A stretch of DNA of 64,000 bases, taken from positions 682,001 to 746,000 of the forward strand of contig JAUKTV010000004.1 of NCBI GenBank assembly GCA_030549205.1, written 5' to 3'. How positions within the stretch are numbered: the first letter of the stretch is position 1; the number at the start of each line of letters is the position of its first letter. Positions 9,856 to 20,300 of the stretch are shown here, one piece after another. Position numbers and translations under genes: made by a program. The stretch comes from Apiosordaria backusii. Its lineage: Eukaryota > Ascomycota > Sordariomycetes > Sordariales > Lasiosphaeriaceae. The notes below the pieces were generated by a model, which saw only the letters and a program-made list of their open reading frames with translations, did no database searches and was not told where the DNA came from.

Positions 9856-10601
9856 CTAAGCTGTTGAGACCGAGGGGGAGGGGGAGGGGAGGTTGGAGGA
9901 GGATTCTTCGTGGATTGTTTCCGTCAGGAGGCCTCGCAGTGGGGGTTTGGGGTTGCGTTGCCTGACAAGACCACCGCCGCCGGCGGTGGTGGTGGTGGTG
10001 ATGGAGGGGACCAAGAATTTGGTATGGAAGGAGACGGCGGTGGAGGTAGATGCCCAGGGGTCGTCGTCGGATTCAAAGGAGAGGGAGCTCGTGCTGCTGC
10101 GGCTTGACCTGGGGGTGGTGATGGCGAGATCACCTTTTTGCTTTGACTCTTCCATGGCTTTAGGGGTGGTGTCCCGCTCGGGGAGGACGGCGCTGGCGAA
10201 GGCCATGACTAGTTCTGTGATGATTGCGATGATGGCGCCGGCTAGGAGGCCGAGGGCTACTGCGTAGAGGAGCTGTGGGGGGGATTAACAAGTGATAAGG
10301 GAAGGGTAAGGTATGAGAGGTGGAAGAAATGGGCTTACAAAGACGAGGAGTGGTTCGAGTTCGATGAAGATGTTTATTACGAATCCGAATGGGGCTGTTA
10401 CCCAGTTGAATAAGGCTCTGAGGGGGACAAAATGAACAAAGAGATCACACTCCAGATGGCGCGGATAGTCCAGGTTATGATGGCTCTTGTGATCTGCCAA
10501 GGCCAGAACAGGATGCTGTAGACTGTGAAACCGCTGCTGGTAGTGTCGGTGGTGACGTTGATGAGGGGGCCGACGCCCGTTGGGGCAGTGAGAGGGTCCA
10601 T
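9856..10601 (-). CDS. Unrecognised multi-pass membrane protein (apparent frameshift)
   Basis: Starts at ATG 10601 (MDPLTAPTGVGPLINVTT). A 66-base intron (10338-10273, GTAAGC..CACAG) joins ELEPLLVF to LLYAVALGLLAG. Before it the frame must gain one base in a run of five G on the plus strand (10422-10426); this turns a dead end into LFILSPLRALFNWVTAPFGF. So restored, the protein is 226 residues. It has three or four membrane segments, then a Ser-rich and Pro-rich cytosolic tail ending at TAG 9858-9856. No family recognised. The next frame downstream continues without a gap (…SPSVSTA, stop, LEKLIGLAMLL), so the two may be one gene interrupted by TAG. Confidence 0.55.
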
Positions 10602-11265
10602 AGTCAAACAACTGCAGAGAAACGAGTGTGCGGGTATGGAAAAGGTTGATTGTTGAGGTTGTTAATGAATGCTATTGAATACTTTGCGGGAGCATCTTGA
10701 ACTTTGTAGACGCGGTGCAAAAGAATGGGAAAGATGTTCAAGGAGGTTGTAGAACGTTGAGGTGAGAGCTACTGATTCGAGGCCATTGGTTCCTTCTCAG
10801 AAAAGGCAGCGGGATGCAATTATCATCCACAGTGAGTGTCATGTGTAAATGATATCCAGAGCCTCTTTCCTTGGAATGTAAGTAATGATGGTAATCATGG
10901 TAATGATGCACGACCGGCAGTCCACTGACAGGGGCCCCTGGCAAATGATGCAGGGGGATGAACTAAAACTGTGGGGCTAGCTTTCTTAGACCCCGATACA
11001 GTCATATTCAATCCAAAGCTTCGTTCAAGATTGAATGAATTCAATTTTGACTTTACTAACTCCAAGGCGACAAATAAAATTTATAAGAGAAATATTCATT
11101 CAAAGGAGAAAGACATCAATCAGCACTGATTACTCACCGCGGAACTCCTCACCAGACAAAAACAGCCAAACCAACACCCTCACCCACTCACCAAAACTAC
11201 CTGGTATCAAAACCACCATCACATCTCACGACTTACACGTCCCACCACCAACAACAACCTCACCA
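10602..11265. promoter_or_regulatory. Divergent promoter region, membrane protein / POP8
   Basis: 664 bases between divergent starts. The AC-rich stretch from about 11150 to 11265 looks like a POP8 leader. No defined motif is claimed. Confidence 0.35.
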
Positions 11266-11711
11266 ATGCCAGAAGCAATGGACCTCGACCCCCCTCCTCC
11301 CCCCTCTTCATCCCTCCCCAAAACTAAAAAATCCCTCCCCCTAACAACCCTTACCCTCCCCCCTCCGTCTATTCCTACGCCCACCTCACCCTCCTATCCC
11401 CCATCTCCCTCCCCCTCGACAACCTCCAACTAAAATCCTACCTCACCTCCGCCCTATCCCAATTCCTAGGCCAGACCGGCCTCGGCATACCAATCGACAT
11501 CCTCCATCTCGATCCCACATCCTCCTCCTCCTCGTCGTCAGCCTGGGTCCGACTACCTCGCCCCGACCTGGCCGCTTTCAGCGCAGCTATCACTGCTTTT
11601 CCGGGAATTTCATATGGGGATGAGAAGATTGTGTTAAAGGTAGAGGCGGCGGGGGATTATTTAGGTGCGTTAGTAGGGAAAGGGGAGGAACAGGATATTT
11701 GGGGCGCTTGA
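11266..11711 (+). CDS. pop8: Ribonuclease P/MRP subunit POP8 (apparent frameshift)
   Basis: The domain reads SVYSYAHLTLLSPISLPLDN, LKSYLTSALSQFLGQTG, IPIDILHLD, AWVRLPRPDLAAF and ends DIWGA with TGA 11709-11711. This order (Y.H..L, then the LT.AL.QFLG helix, then IP.DIL, then WVR.PR.DL) is that of the fungal Pop8 domain, a protein of the RNase P and MRP ribonucleoproteins that process pre-tRNA and pre-rRNA. The only plausible starts (ATG 11266 or 11278) are in another frame. There is no GT between them and the domain, so an intron cannot fix it. One extra base in the run of six C at 11358-11363 joins them (LTLPPSVYSYAHL) and gives 148 residues. The family call is good; the frame break is probably an assembly error. 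Confidence 0.75.
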
Positions 11712-12266
11712 TTTCAGACTATTGTCCGACTATTCTTTCAGTCATTCAGACGTACGAGATAGTGGAAGAATAGGGTCTATGGAGTCCAAAGTTTATACCC
11801 AGTCAAGGATAAAGAGGTGGTTCGGCGCGGAAAAAGACGAGATGTCGTGTTGAGACATCACATAACGAGAGATTTGAGCAGAAAAGGTTCAATTTATTCC
11901 ACCAAGAACCGTTTTCCATTTGTTTTTCTTTTTTGTTGCTTCGAGTAAGCTACGATATTATATAGCGAGATGTCTTCCTCCAAGATTTCAAGCATACGAG
12001 AACCAAATGTCGCAACGGCACGGATGGGTTCCTTCACCACCACCAACGCCACACACACTGCACCCACCAACCGCCTCACTGGAATCACCACACTCGCCCC
12101 GAACCCAAACCAACTCGACAAGAACCATCACCACCCTCAAAACGCCATGCTAATAATATGCTCTGCATGCATTGCTTCCCGATTTCCCCCTTGCGTGAGC
12201 GAAGCCATTCTTGGTCCTTTGTTTATGTATCTCATCTATTATTTTTTTTGACTATCACTTTCTACC
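11712..12266. other. Convergent intergenic region
   Basis: Between the 3' ends of POP8 (plus) and protein phosphatase 5 (minus). It contains small open frames on both strands, but I cannot support any as a gene. Confidence 0.5.
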
Positions 12267-14002
12267 TTACATGAGCGAGGACATCATGCTTGAATTGGCA
12301 TATGCCTAGGGGGACAAAGTTAGCATCATAACCGTCAAGAAATGAGACTAGGAAGAAAAACTCACCATCGGCCGGATATTTGGATGAGGCACGGCATCAA
12401 ACTGCGTAAACCTGAGCTTGTAATCGGGTCCAATGTTGATAAAAGCACCCCTGTTCTCTGTCATGTCGCAGTACTTGGGAGCGGAGAAGACTGGAAATTG
12501 TGGTTAGCATCACTACATATGGACGAGAATAAAAGGAAAACATACCAGTAATGCACTTCCCGTCATGCTCCTCCTCATACCCAGCCATCCTAACCTCATG
12601 CGATCTAATCACCGCCTCCAACCCGTTCTTCTCACAGAACCTCTTCGTAACATCCGGACCAAACTGCATGCCCACACCACGCTTGCTTGGTCCACGACCA
12701 GGCTCCGTCTGAGGATCCGTCCACAACATCTCCATCATCAAACCCGCCTGCCCAGGCTGTCTCTGCTTATGCCTGTCGAGTTTCCTGATATCGTCCAGCG
12801 TTACATTGTCATCTGAGAACAGACCGCCGTGAAGCACAAAGAATTTCTTGCCAATCAGCGTCGCCAGGGGTAGGGCTGAGAAACTCTCAGAGAAGAGCTT
12901 GAAGATCCTCTCGTTGTACTTGGCCTTGCACTCGCCCTCGAAGCCGTATACCCGGTTCATGTCGTCTGTCTCGTGGTTGCCGCGGTTGATGAAGAAGTTC
13001 TTGGGGCGGAGCCACTTGTTGGCGTAGAGGAGGAGGGCAATTTCAGTGGACCAGGAGCCTCTGTCGACAAAGTCACCGTTGAAGAGGTACCAGTGCTTGT
13101 CGCTGGGGGTGCCGTTTATCCGGAAGAGTTCCATCAGGTCGAAGTATTGTCCTGTATTTTTGTTAGGTTCGGTGCCATGAGAACACTGTCAGGAACAAAA
13201 AACATACCGTGTGTGTCACCGCAAACTGTGAGCTCAACATCCTCAGGAATATCCACCTCAACCATCGTAGGCTCGTCATAGACAAGCTTCTTGACCGCAA
13301 TGATAATCTGGTACACGTACTTCTTGTGTATTGTCTTGCCGTTCTTGAATCTCTCTGTCATGTCGTCGATGAACTCCTGTGTCATTTCACTCCCTAGTTT
13401 CACACCATCATACGAATCTTCAACGTGCATCGAGTCCACATCAAGTCCGTCGGCAATTGATGGCTCATCCCCAACCTCGATGGCCTCGAAAAAGGCGAGT
13501 TGCCTGACAGCCTTTTGGCACTCGACAAGCTTGAGCTTGGCATCTTTATTACCAGGGTCGATCTTGACGCAGGTCTGGAAGTCCTTGACGGCGTCTTTGG
13601 GCTTGAGGATGGCTACGTAGGCGGTGGCTCGGCGGTAGTAGGCCTTGATCATCGCTGGATTCAGCTCGATGGCTTTCGTCGCGTCTCTGATCGCATAGCC
13701 GTATGCTTCTGTCTTCATGTATGCCTATGGGGTTGAATACTGGGTTAGTCACGCGACTATGTAAAAGTGGTGACGTCGGGTCTCGAGAGGCCACAAACCT
13801 GAGCTCTGTTGGACCAGAATGTTGGCTCCTTGTCGTTTAGCTCGATGGCTTTGGAGTAGAAGTCGATAGCCGTTGGCCAGTCATGGGCGGCGAAGGCTTT
13901 GTTTCCTTGGTTCTTCAGGGCCACGGCCTGCTCCTCCGGTGTTGCCATCTTGCCGTCCTCCTTTTCTGGTTCGGGCTGCTGTTTTCTTGACCACGGGAAC
14001 AT
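12267..14002 (-). CDS. ppt1: Serine/threonine-protein phosphatase 5 (PP5/Ppt1)
   Basis: Five exons (14002-13799, 13724-13208, 13151-12546, 12490-12366, 12305-12267) give 496 residues, the usual PP5 length. The N-terminus has three TPR repeats (ALKNQGNKAFAAHDW..A; AYGYAIRDATKAIELNP; AYYRRATAYVAILKP) that in this family bind Hsp90 and hold the enzyme inactive. The catalytic domain shows the metal-binding motifs GDTHG, GDFVDRG and RGNHE, then the HGG and RSHEV motifs. It ends AYANSSMMSSLM, the expected PP5 C-terminal helix. ATG at 14002 precedes a charged 18-residue leader; a second ATG (13948, MATPEEQ) is an alternative start. Every splice junction restores the conserved sequence (for example GDTHG|QYFDLMELF). 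Confidence 0.96.
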
Positions 14003-15061
14003 GCGGGGGGTTGAGACAGAGTATCAAGTGAGGAAGTGCTTGACAAGATGAAGAGGTATGTATAAGACTGCTGGTTCTGCTCCGGAAGAGAACTTGGGGC
14101 GAAAGGTGAAGAAATTCACGGTGGCAAGCTCGCTGAAACAAGATGTTGGAGAAAAGGTTCCTCTGTCTAGTTGATGCGCAAATCGAAGCAAATCGGAGAT
14201 GCCTGGACGGGTTGCTGCGTGCTGTTAATCCCTGGTCGAGGTCTGCAGGACCCCGCAGTATTTGCTTCTAAGCGTTACTGGCGTATCATCTTATCTGATG
14301 GATAATGGATATCGATTGGCGGATTCCGTTTAACGGACCTCTCTCGGGATTTATTTTGCGTTTGTAAGTTTTTGCACTGGCTTTGTATTCAACAGCATCC
14401 AAAGTCTCATGGTTATGCTTCAGATCTTTATCTGATTGTTGTTGCTGTTGTTGTACCCTGTGCTGCCTCGATCTTGGGGATTGTTTGTATCCATGAGCCC
14501 ACGTGCTTCCGCCCCGTTACAGCGATCTTGTCCCAGTTTGACACTACATACATATGACAAGGATTGTTGGATATCTATCAAGGTACCACTTGACGTCTCG
14601 ACAATAGCTTTGGGGATCTTGTCAGGAGGAGAAATGGTTGGCAAACGCCACACCCCGGGTCTGAATTAGCTTTCCTGTGATATATGGCCGTCTCCCTGGC
14701 TGGTCACTAGTCTTGGCCAACGATTGTTGAGTATGCTGGCCAAAACCCGACAATCTGGCTCGTCCAGGGAGCCACATGTTGGCGAAGACCCGGACCGGAT
14801 CCGGTAGTTGTCCCAGTCTTGACCATGGCACTGAGAAGATGGGTACCCGGACGATATCCAGAAACTAGCTGGACGGCCGGTGCACCACAGGCTCAGTTTA
14901 TTGATGCTTCTAATAATACATTGTCCATTTCACTGATGAGATTCCTCTAAAACCAGTTATATCCACCCTAAGCCAAGTAGTCAACACCATCCAGTTTGCC
15001 ATGTTGAAAGTGATATTAAACGCCGCAATATGCATGTAAGAATGGACACCTATGTGATCGG
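14003..15061. other. Intergenic region upstream of PP5
   Basis: This holds the PP5 promoter and the 3' flank of the small membrane-protein gene. I see no RNA gene or supported coding frame. Confidence 0.45.
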
Positions 15062-15616
15062 TCACCGTGACCTCGGGCCGTTGTCCGAATCCTCATCGCT
15101 ATCATCGATGAAGCCTTCTTCCAAGCTGCATAGTGTTAGCATGCCATGTGACAAGGTCAGAGTAACACCGGGTGATCTACTCACTCTCTGCTTAGCCTCC
15201 TTGAGCTGTCAATGCTGACACTATTATTTCCGCCTCTTCCAGTAGACTCGTCCACGTCTTCCAGCTCTTCGCCGTCTTCCGAGTCAAAAGACTCTCGCCC
15301 GCCAATAACAAGGCGATCAGTCAAGTGTGTGCCCCATCTTGTCGTGAATATCAGCCTCCCAATGCCACCGGTTATCCTTGCCCTGAGCGAAGATGTCTGT
15401 TCCGAAATAGTGTCTAGTGGGAGATACTGGCTGTAACGGTTTCGGTAGCGTTGCCAGAGAGGATATAGGACAAACGTCGACAGGAGAAATAGGATTAGAG
15501 ATATTATGGCGGGAACAATTAAGGTCTGGAGACAAAATGCGTCAGTAGATATTCACTGCTTGCCTCCAAGTTGACGGATGGATGGATACCTTGACGGCCG
15601 AGAATGTGGCACCCAT
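15062..15616 (-). CDS. Small single-pass membrane protein with acidic tail (143 aa, unrecognised)
   Basis: Three exons (15616-15590, 15525-15185, 15125-15062) with clean introns (GTATCC..CTCCAG, GTGAGT..ATGCAG; the second has GCTAAC as branch point) encode 143 residues. The first exon is only nine codons (MGATFSAVK), so the gene is easily missed. A strong membrane segment follows (TLIVPAIISLILFLLSTFVL), then a basic flank (YPLWQRYRNRY) that predicts the tail in the cytosol. The tail is Ser- and acid-rich (SFDSEDGEELEDVDES) and ends DLEEGFIDDSDEDSD. I do not recognise the family. The coherent splicing, the in-frame junction and the composition make it convincing as a gene. Confidence 0.75.
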
Positions 15617-17356
15617 GGTGGAGGTGTTCTAGAAGAATTGGAATTCTTTAAGGGGTGAGAATGTCGCAGGCTCGTCGCTTTCAGCATCAAATAATTAAAG
15701 AAATAGCCACTTCAGGCACACAGATGCTGTTGTGATATTCAGTCCAGGCGACGGAGTGCCACAAATGGCAGCGAGGCTCTGTCAAATCTGTCGACTATCC
15801 ACATGTCAGAGGCACGACAGAAACGCGAAGCCTTGCTGCACGTCAACGACGAGCTCCAGCTTGGCACTGCGATGAAATGTGGGTCTGCGGACAATCACCC
15901 GCAACCCACCTTCAACCCACCCAACCCACAGTGGACCCTCTACCCGTCAGCGGCGCTTTAGCACGTTCCGGACGGAGCAGAAGTCGCTGATGAGGGGTAG
16001 TTTCGACTGTTTTCAGCAGCTTGAAGCTCTGCTGAACTTCTAGTGAGATATTCATATTGCAACCCGCAGCAGGCCCCAACAAGTGAATGTCAAGGATTTG
16101 GAAGGCAATCCAGGTATTCCCCTATCTGAATCTCAAACAAACACTGGATCGACGGGCATCGGCAAGCTGTATTCGTACAGGCAGGTGATTGCTGACAGGA
16201 CATGGTTTAGGTATTACCGTGGCCATCTTTGGTCATCTTCAGTGTTCTTGCTATCCACTAGAAAGCGGGATAGCAACTCCAAGGCCGCCGTTGGAAATGA
16301 GCACCCTCGTGACAAACGGGGACCAGGAAATTACCAACAAAAATAGACGCTGGCGGGGTTCACTGTTGAAGAGTCTGTTGGATGACAACAAGAAACCCAA
16401 CAGAGCAAGATGATATGATCGGACCCAGACTCGAAGAAGAAGAAGAAGAAGAAGATGATAGCATCTTGAAACAAGACAGTGATATTCCTCTATTATAACT
16501 ATGCGTGATATTATCCCTCGCATGAAAAGAGGTGGCATGTCGAAGCGCGGGGTTGAAGAACAGGGTCTGAGCACGCACGAGCCATGACACGGCCCCTGTC
16601 TGAAAATACATCCAGGGGCTGATTTGGGCTAGGCCAGTTTCAGACCACGGAACCCCTTTGTCGACCAGAGCACGCTCCTCCATTCCTTATCGATTCTGAG
16701 ATTCTGGATTCCAGGGTGGTCCCCAGCTTCGCATTCATTTTGTTATCCTAGTCTAAACTACGGGTAGACCTCAAGCATCCCGGAGGTGTTTCGCAGGCCT
16801 TCCATCATTCCTTCCACAGTTGAAACACACACCCGTCAACCTTCCTTTGCTTCTGTTTCTTACCCTGCCTTACTACCTACCTCTACATCTCTACGGGAGA
16901 ATAAGCCGACAGCCGACGCGATTGAGACGATTACCCTGTTAAATCATCTTCGCCTCTGTCAAATGTTCGCATCCCAACTCGTCGCAAAACCCCGAGTCTG
17001 GTAGTCTGTATGTCCACTACTTTGCTACCTCAGGCTGCTTGTATCTGTTAGGAAAAGCTTAATAGCACCTCGCTATTATTCCCGAAGGGACCCCATGCTA
17101 AACATTGCCGGTTTATGCCACAGAAAGACAACCCCCCCCCCGGATCGCGGATACAGACCCCGGCCGCCTCCCGCAAGAACATGATGCGATGCGCTCTTGG
17201 TTTGAGACACCGAGTCCATTGACGACACTTTCCATCTCCACCCGAGCCGACTGATCGAATTGCTCCTCGAGCTTCTTTTGCCGTTCCGCCACGGCTTTCC
17301 TTTCCAGAGATTGCTTCTAGCCGCTGTTTCACGGCGTCCCATCCGACGACGACACC
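15617..17356. promoter_or_regulatory. Divergent promoter region, membrane protein / formin
   Basis: 1.7 kb between divergent starts. It contains a GAA microsatellite (16433-16455) and a CT-rich leader before the formin ATG. Small open frames near 16083-16683 have no coding character. Confidence 0.4.
16433..16455 (+). repeat. GAA microsatellite
   Basis: Seven to eight uninterrupted GAA units in the long promoter region upstream of the formin. Confidence 0.9.
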
Positions 17357-20300
17357 ATGTCATCCCACGACAAGTCGCGGGCTTCCAGCGGGAAGGCCTC
17401 GTCCTTCTTCCACCGATCCAAAAACAAGGTTGACAAGCGAGGCGCCGCCAATGACGCCCAATATTTGGCCACCGACAACGACGGTGCTAGTTCTATACAC
17501 TCGCGCAGCTCGCGCCACCAACGAGAGTCTTCGGTCATCTCCCTCGATCGCCCCGACTCGTCCGGGTCCGGCATCAATAACATGGCCGGAGTCATGACCA
17601 CGATTCCCTACGATGCCGTCCCGAGTGGTCGGCGCTCACCAGTTCCCATGGAATATCTCCCACAAGGCGATCAAATGCCCATCCGACTCCAACCACACCA
17701 CCTAAACAAGGCCACCAGCGATTTTCATCAGTACCCAACTTTTGATACCCCCCAACATGCTTCCAATCCCAATCTCAGTACACCACGTGTGCCCGCACAC
17801 GCCTCACCAAATATATCTAATATCACCATGGCTTCAACGGGCCGCCAGGCCCAATATCAACAATGGGGACCGCCGCGGGAGGGTAGCGCGGCCGGCGCCA
17901 ACAACTCCCGGTATAATTCATACATGACAACCACAACCCGGAGCTCTGGAGACAACGCAAGCATCATGTCAGGTAATACAGGATCCTATTATGACCAAGC
18001 CCAAGCCGCAGGATACAATCGCTCATCAAGAATAGCTCTACCAAGCGCATCTTCGCAGTCTTCCTTCTTGTCTCCCCATTCTCCGAGGGACGCCCGCGTT
18101 ACCAAGTTCCCATCCGGATTCCAGAACAGCGACGGCTTCCAGTTCCCGAGGCCCCACGACGAACAAATAATCGAACAAATGTTCCTTGCGCTCATGCAAA
18201 AAAGAGGATGGCACAATCTCCCGGACCAGGCCAAACGCCAGATGGTGGCATACCAGGCCGACAAAAAATGGACCCTCATCTACCAGGACCGGCTTGCGGA
18301 GTGGCAGGGTGACCAGAAGCGAAGACAGACCGCTAGAACAGGTCAGTATAGTAACGTTGATCTAACCCAGCTACCAGACGAAGAGGGAAGCCCCGAATGG
18401 TACGTGCGCAAGGTTATGGAAAATGCGCTCGACTCGAAGGGCTTGGGAAGTCTGGAGGTCAACCTGCGGACGCAGCAAATAGGTTGGGTGAAGCGCTTCA
18501 TTGAGTGTCAGGGTCAGGTTGCGCTCACCAATGTGCTGCTCAAGATCAACCGGAGGTCGGTTAATGGCCCAACTCAGGACGCCGGAAAGGGCGACAAGAA
18601 TCTCGACAAGGAGTACGACATTGTCAAGTGCCTCAAGGCCTTGATGAACAACAAGTTTGGCGCCGAAGATGCACTAGCTCATCAACAGGTCCTTGTGGCC
18701 TTGGTTGTGTCTCTGATCTCGCCTCGACTGACGACCCGGAAGCTCGTCAGTGAAGTGTTAACTTTCCTTTGCCACTGGAATGATGGCAAGGGGCAGCTCA
18801 AGGTGATCGAGGCGATGGATGTGGTCAAGAATCAACAGGGAGAGAACGGGAGGTTCGATGCTTGGATGCGTCTTGTCGAAGTCACAGTCGATGGGCGAGG
18901 AAAGATGGGCAGTCTGGTGGGCGCAAGCGAAGAAGTGCGCAGCGGTGGTATCGGCATGGAGAACTTGCTGATGGAATACGCCGTGGCCACGCTCATCTTG
19001 ATCAACATGTTTATCGATGCCCCTGAGAAGGACCTTCAGATGCGCGTGCACATCCGCGCGCAGTTTACAGCATGCGGTATCAAGCGGATGCTGAACAAGA
19101 TGGAGGCGTTCCAGTACGACCTCATCGACAAGCAGATCGAGCGGTTCCGGACCAACGAGGCCATTGACTATGAGGATATGTTCGAGAGGGAAAATAGTAG
19201 TATCAAGGATAGCGTCGAAGGAGAAGTCAGGGACCTTAATGACCCGGTTCAGATTGTCGATGCTATCCAGCAACGGCTGAAAGGGAGTAAGACCCAGGAT
19301 TACTTCATATCAGCTCTGCAGCATTTGCTTCTGATTCGGGAAAATGACGGCGAGGAACGGTTACGTATGTTCCAGCTGGTTGATGCCATGTTGAGCTATG
19401 TGGCCATGGACCGGCGTTTGCCGGATATGGACCTGAAGCAAAGTCTCAACTTCACTGTACAGAACCTTCTTGACAAGTTGCACACCGACTCAGAAGCTCG
19501 ACAGGCTTTCGATGAAGCCACCGAGCAACGACGCATTGCCGAGGCTGCCCTGGCAGAGCGCGATGAGCTTAGAGAAAGGATAGCGATGGGCGCCGATGGG
19601 CTCGTTGCCAAGCTCCAAAAACAGATTGACGAGCAGGCCAGGTTCATCGACGCCCAAAGACGACAGGCCGAAGGGCTCAAATCCGAAATGGATAACTTGC
19701 AGACGCTCAGGGCAAAGGAGGCCCAGCGTTACGAGCTGGAAACACGCGAGCTGTATCTCATGCTCCGTGATGCCCAGGACGTTGCTGCTTCTAATGCTGC
19801 TAAGGGCAACAGGCTTGGAGAGGAGGATCCAGCTGCCATGCAGGGCATTTTGGATCGTGAGAGGCTCATGAGTCGTCTTCAGATGCAGCTTGAGCGGCAA
19901 AAGACCGTGTACAAGCTGGAAGGCAGGGTCTGGGGAGAATCAGTAGGTCCATCAGACAGACTGCGTGCCTTGCGCGAAGAGATGGAGGGCTTCGGCGATG
20001 CAGGTGGTCCCCCTGATGGTTCTGCCCCTAGAGACTTTACGAATAGCATGCTTGGCAGCGTCAAGAGGTCCACCAGGATACCCAGGAAACCTCTTGGGCC
20101 TCGTGGTGAACGGCGAGCAGCAGCAGACGACGTTCTGGAAGAGGATACTAATGAGGAAGAAGATGAAGACATCATTATCGAGAAGCCTCGCCTGGTTGAA
20201 TACAAGCGGCCTGTTCTGGACCCCAAGAAGGCTGCTGGCATGTTCAATGAGCTTCAGGGCAAGGTCCAACGATACGATGCCAGCGATTCCGAGGACAACG

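Noticed and set aside
11894..12121. Small minus-strand frame with a Val-rich hydrophobic run
   Set aside because: It lies between converging genes, with a competing plus-strand frame, no family resemblance and no splice support.
14003..17356. tRNA or other small RNA genes in the long gaps
   Set aside because: I looked for B-box-like GGTTCGANNCC on both strands here and in the other large gaps; near matches such as those at 45496 and 60309 do not fit a tRNA.
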